8,031 nucleotides of DNA from Candidatus Latescibacterota bacterium (lineage in GTDB: Bacteria > Latescibacterota > MVCY01 > DTYK01). Both the position numbers and the translations under genes were made by a program. Location of the stretch: NCBI GenBank assembly GCA_012961925.1, contig DTYK01000001.1, positions 1 through 8,031 on the forward strand, in the 5' to 3' direction. Positions 5,973-8,031 of the stretch are shown here, in pieces (positions within the stretch are counted from its first letter, which is position 1; each line of letters begins with the position of its first letter). Under the pieces are notes generated by a model. It worked only from the letters and a program-made list of their open reading frames with translations, did not search any database and was not told the origin of the DNA.

Positions 5973-7703
5973 ATGCCTCTCAGAGGAACAAGAGAACTTG
6001 TCATCATCTCGATGGTCATAATATCCCTATACTCGATTGTGAATGCCCAGGGAATAGTTGTCAGGGATATTAAAACATTACCCGAAGACAAGGGGTTGAG
6101 TCTTGAAGTGTCTACCACTGGCAAGGCAGAATACAAATTGTTCACACTTGCGGACCCTCCACGTCTGGTGATGGATCTCTACGATGCGGTGTATGGCGTG
6201 GATACAGCTCTCATCCCCGTGAGAAAACCACCGGTGAGTCGAGTCAGATCCAGCCAGTTCAGGCTAACCCCGCGGAAGATAGTCCGGGTGGTTGTTGACC
6301 TCAATGGCCCCAGCCCTTACGCAGTACGCCAGGAGGGCGGTAAGATCGTCCTGACGTTTAACGAGAAGGTCGAAGGTATAGGGTCTAAGGAAGCAGAGGT
6401 GGATACCCTGCAGGTTGCTCTAAAACCGGCATCAGGGGGGTCGGCCCCGAGAAGTTCGAGCAGACAGGCAGCGTCAGAGGGAGAACCGATCACCTTGAAC
6501 CTTCGTGGTGCAACATTGGAGAGTGCATTAGAGGCATTGGCCAAAAAGAGCGAGTTGAACTTTCTGCTGAGCCCTGAACTTGCAAGGAAGCGGATAACCC
6601 TTCACCTGAGTGCGGTGTCGATTCAGGATGCCCTGAGGGCTCTTCTTCAGGCCAATGGACTGTGGTATGAGCAACCTGAAGGCACAGACATCTATATAAT
6701 CAAGGCTGCACCCGGCGGCCCGCCGGTTCTCATCGCCACAGAGATAGTCAGGTGCAGATATGCATCTGCAGCCGAGCTGGGAGATGTGGTCAGGCAGAAC
6801 CTATCCGCAAACGGTAAACTCACCATAGATGAACGGTCGAACAGTATTATCCTGAATGATACCCCTTCAAACATTGCAAGACTTAAAAAGATAATTGAGG
6901 GTCTGGATCAGCCGACTGGTCAGGTCTTAATCGAGGCTCAGATAGTCGAGGTCGATCTTGTGGCTGCCAGCGAGGCTGGCGTAAGTTGGGAGTGGACAAG
7001 CAAGGAAGGGGAAGGTTCTCTCCTCGGTCCTTCTACCTTGAGCGGCTCTTTCAACAAGGCCGGAGCGGAAGGGGTGTTAAGCCTCTTTCTGGGCAAGTAT
7101 GCCTCTGATACGGGCATCAATGACCTCAAGTCGTTTCTGACAGTCTTAGAGAAAGAAGGGGCGGCCCGGCTTCTGGCCAGCCCACGGGTCCTCTCTGTGG
7201 AGAACAAGCCTGCTACCATAAAGATCACAGAACACATAGCGCTGGCAAAGAGGGTTTCTGTCCAGGCGATAGCCGGTGGAGGGGTGACGGTATCTGAACC
7301 GATATTTGGCGATGTGGGGGTGACGCTCACTGTCATCCCAAAGATCAATGACAACAAGTTCGTCCTTTTAGATATCAAGCCTACAGTGAGTTCAGCACAA
7401 AAATCGGCCTTCTTTCCGAATGACGCTGTCGATACAAAGGAGCGTAGTGCCGAAACCTCGGTACTTGTCAGAGATGGGCAGACCGTTGCTATTGGCGGAT
7501 TGTTAAGGGATGACGTTACGGAGAGCGTAGCCAAGGTCCCACTTGTTGGGGACATCCCTGTTCTGGGATATCTCTTCAAAAGGAAAGTAAAGGATAGTAA
7601 AAGGACAGAGATAGTGGTCTTCCTCACCCCTCACATAGTTACACCCGAAGACCTTGAGAAGATAACAGAACAGGAGAGGTGGAGGTTCCGTCGAGAACGG
7701 TGA
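5973..7703 (+). CDS. pilQ: Type IV pilus secretin PilQ (outer-membrane channel)
   Basis: PilQ forms the multimeric outer-membrane pore through which the pilus passes. The 576-residue precursor has a signal peptide with probable cleavage after NA at 24-25. An AMIN domain follows at about 28-130 (LADPPRLVMDLYDAVYG is typical), then a Ser-rich linker at 155-170, a secretin/TonB short (STN) domain at 172-245 with LRGATLESALEALAKKSELNFL, a NolW/N-domain at 255-314 with the pattern LTIDERSNSIILNDTP, and the secretin barrel domain at about 316-556. The C-terminal signature VPLVGDIPVLGYLF (522-535) and the ending TEIVVFLTPHIV are diagnostic. With a single AMIN domain it is shorter than many PilQ proteins (about 700-900 residues), and there is no extra C-terminal pilotin-binding tail beyond about 20 charged residues. 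It is the last member of the pilM-Q block. Confidence 0.96.
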   Translation: MPLRGTRELVIISMVIISLYSIVNAQGIVVRDIKTLPEDKGLSLEVSTTGKAEYKLFTLADPPRLVMDLYDAVYGVDTALIPVRKPPVSRVRSSQFRLTPRKIVRVVVDLNGPSPYAVRQEGGKIVLTFNEKVEGIGSKEAEVDTLQVALKPASGGSAPRSSSRQAASEGEPITLNLRGATLESALEALAKKSELNFLLSPELARKRITLHLSAVSIQDALRALLQANGLWYEQPEGTDIYIIKAAPGGPPVLIATEIVRCRYASAAELGDVVRQNLSANGKLTIDERSNSIILNDTPSNIARLKKIIEGLDQPTGQVLIEAQIVEVDLVAASEAGVSWEWTSKEGEGSLLGPSTLSGSFNKAGAEGVLSLFLGKYASDTGINDLKSFLTVLEKEGAARLLASPRVLSVENKPATIKITEHIALAKRVSVQAIAGGGVTVSEPIFGDVGVTLTVIPKINDNKFVLLDIKPTVSSAQKSAFFPNDAVDTKERSAETSVLVRDGQTVAIGGLLRDDVTESVAKVPLVGDIPVLGYLFKRKVKDSKRTEIVVFLTPHIVTPEDLEKITEQERWRFRRER

Positions 7704-7728
7704 TGCCTCTGGCTATTAATATTGTTGG

Positions 7729-7755
7729 TTGTTTGGACGGTGGACCTTCAAACAA
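7729..7755. other. Inverted repeat between pilQ and the downstream gene
   Basis: TTGTTTG (7729-7735) and CAAACAA (7749-7755) are perfect complements separated by 13 bases. The right arm touches the purine-rich ribosome-site region of the next gene. It is too AT-rich and lacks a T-run, so it is not an obvious terminator. It may be a weak operator or mRNA hairpin, or chance. Confidence 0.3.
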
Positions 7756-7768
7756 GGAAGGATGGACG

Positions 7769-8031
7769 ATGAGCAGGTTATCGTGTTTGCAGACGGGCAG
7801 CTGGGTGGCGATTTTGTTCATTCTGCTTCTGTTACCGGTAACGGTGGCAGGGGCAACGGCCCAGGAGGACACCATAGCCCCTGGGATCATATCAGGCCCC
7901 CAGGTTGAAGAGGTGACCGGTTTAAAGGCGACGATCGTATGGGAGACCGATGAACCGGCCACAAGTATCGTGGAATACGGGCTCGATGAGAGTTACGGGG
8001 AGTCGGAGGAGGATGTGGAACTGGTCACCGA
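7769..8031 (+). CDS. Secreted protein with fibronectin-III-like N-terminal domain (partial, runs off window)
   Basis: The frame is open from the ATG at 7769 to the window edge, giving 87 residues. Residues 1-31 look like a Sec signal peptide: a short polar start, a hydrophobic core (VAILFILLLLPVTVAG) and an AxA-type site, ATA followed by QED. After it come ISGPQVEEVTGLKATIVWETDEP and ATSIVEYGLDESYG, the strand pattern of fibronectin type III / purple-acid-phosphatase N-terminal domains (T-I-x-W-x-T-D-x-P-A-x-S-x-V-x-Y-G). The start was chosen because AAGGA motifs (7754-7762) lie six bases before it and the signal peptide follows at once. ATG 7703, overlapping the pilQ stop as TGATG, is in frame and would add 22 residues before the signal. 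The full length and function are unknown; an extracellular adhesin or a large Fn3-containing surface protein is possible. Confidence 0.78.
   Translation, partial: MSRLSCLQTGSWVAILFILLLLPVTVAGATAQEDTIAPGIISGPQVEEVTGLKATIVWETDEPATSIVEYGLDESYGESEEDVELVT

Noticed and set aside
6938..7627. Long minus-strand open frame of 229 codons opposite the pilQ secretin domain
   Set aside because: The + strand carries unmistakable secretin motifs throughout. The reverse frame is Ser/Thr-rich with no domain signature.
1..8031. Search for CRISPR arrays, tRNA or rRNA genes, insertion sequences and defence systems
   Set aside because: No regularly spaced repeats, no cloverleaf or rRNA-like segment, no transposase and no terminal inverted repeats were seen. 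The window is filled by pilus genes.

Overview
The window carries a compact type IV pilus (T4P) biogenesis locus, almost entirely on the + strand, from a diderm (Gram-negative type) bacterium. The secretin PilQ and the alignment-complex proteins PilM, PilN, PilO and PilP show that the cell has an outer membrane. The taxon cannot be fixed from this sequence. Moderate GC, minor pilins placed directly before pilMNOPQ, and a degenerate intergenic 9-mer repeat would suit an uncultured deltaproteobacterial or FCB-type/candidate-phylum lineage, but that is inference.

Layout. At the left edge is the tail of an unidentified gene (2-130). It overlaps the start of a stand-alone CheY-like receiver protein (96-473). 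After a 117-bp spacer comes the likely major pilin (591-1040), with the strongest ribosome binding site in the minor-pilin half of the locus and a perfect GC-rich hairpin just behind it (1058-1083). Three minor-pilin-like genes follow: PilV/GspI-like (1152-1628), PilW/GspJ-like (1682-2155) and PilX-like (2307-3296). The last has a long, probably beta-rich C-terminal half. Next is the tightly packed alignment module pilM-pilN-pilO-pilP-pilQ (3321-7703), with gaps of a few bases, a 4-bp ATGA overlap, an 11-bp overlap, and a stop codon overlapping the next Shine-Dalgarno sequence. The window ends inside a gene for a secreted protein with a fibronectin-III-like start (7769 onward).

How the parts fit together. 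Pilin and minor pilins would be processed by a prepilin peptidase and assembled by inner-membrane motors, none of which is in this window (no pilB, pilT, pilC or pilD). Cytoplasmic PilM docks on the N-terminal tail of PilN. The PilN-PilO dimer spans the inner membrane and periplasm, and PilP links it to the periplasmic domains of the PilQ secretin, through which the fibre exits. The receiver protein may regulate pilus expression or motility. Its partner kinase and output are not visible.

This is mostly a recognisable conserved system. The less ordinary points are the PilP homologue without a lipoprotein cysteine, the short single-AMIN PilQ, the PilX-like protein without the E5 residue and with a likely beta-helical domain, the post-pilin hairpin without a T-run, the 9-mer repeat remnant before the PilX-like gene, and the secreted protein at the right edge.
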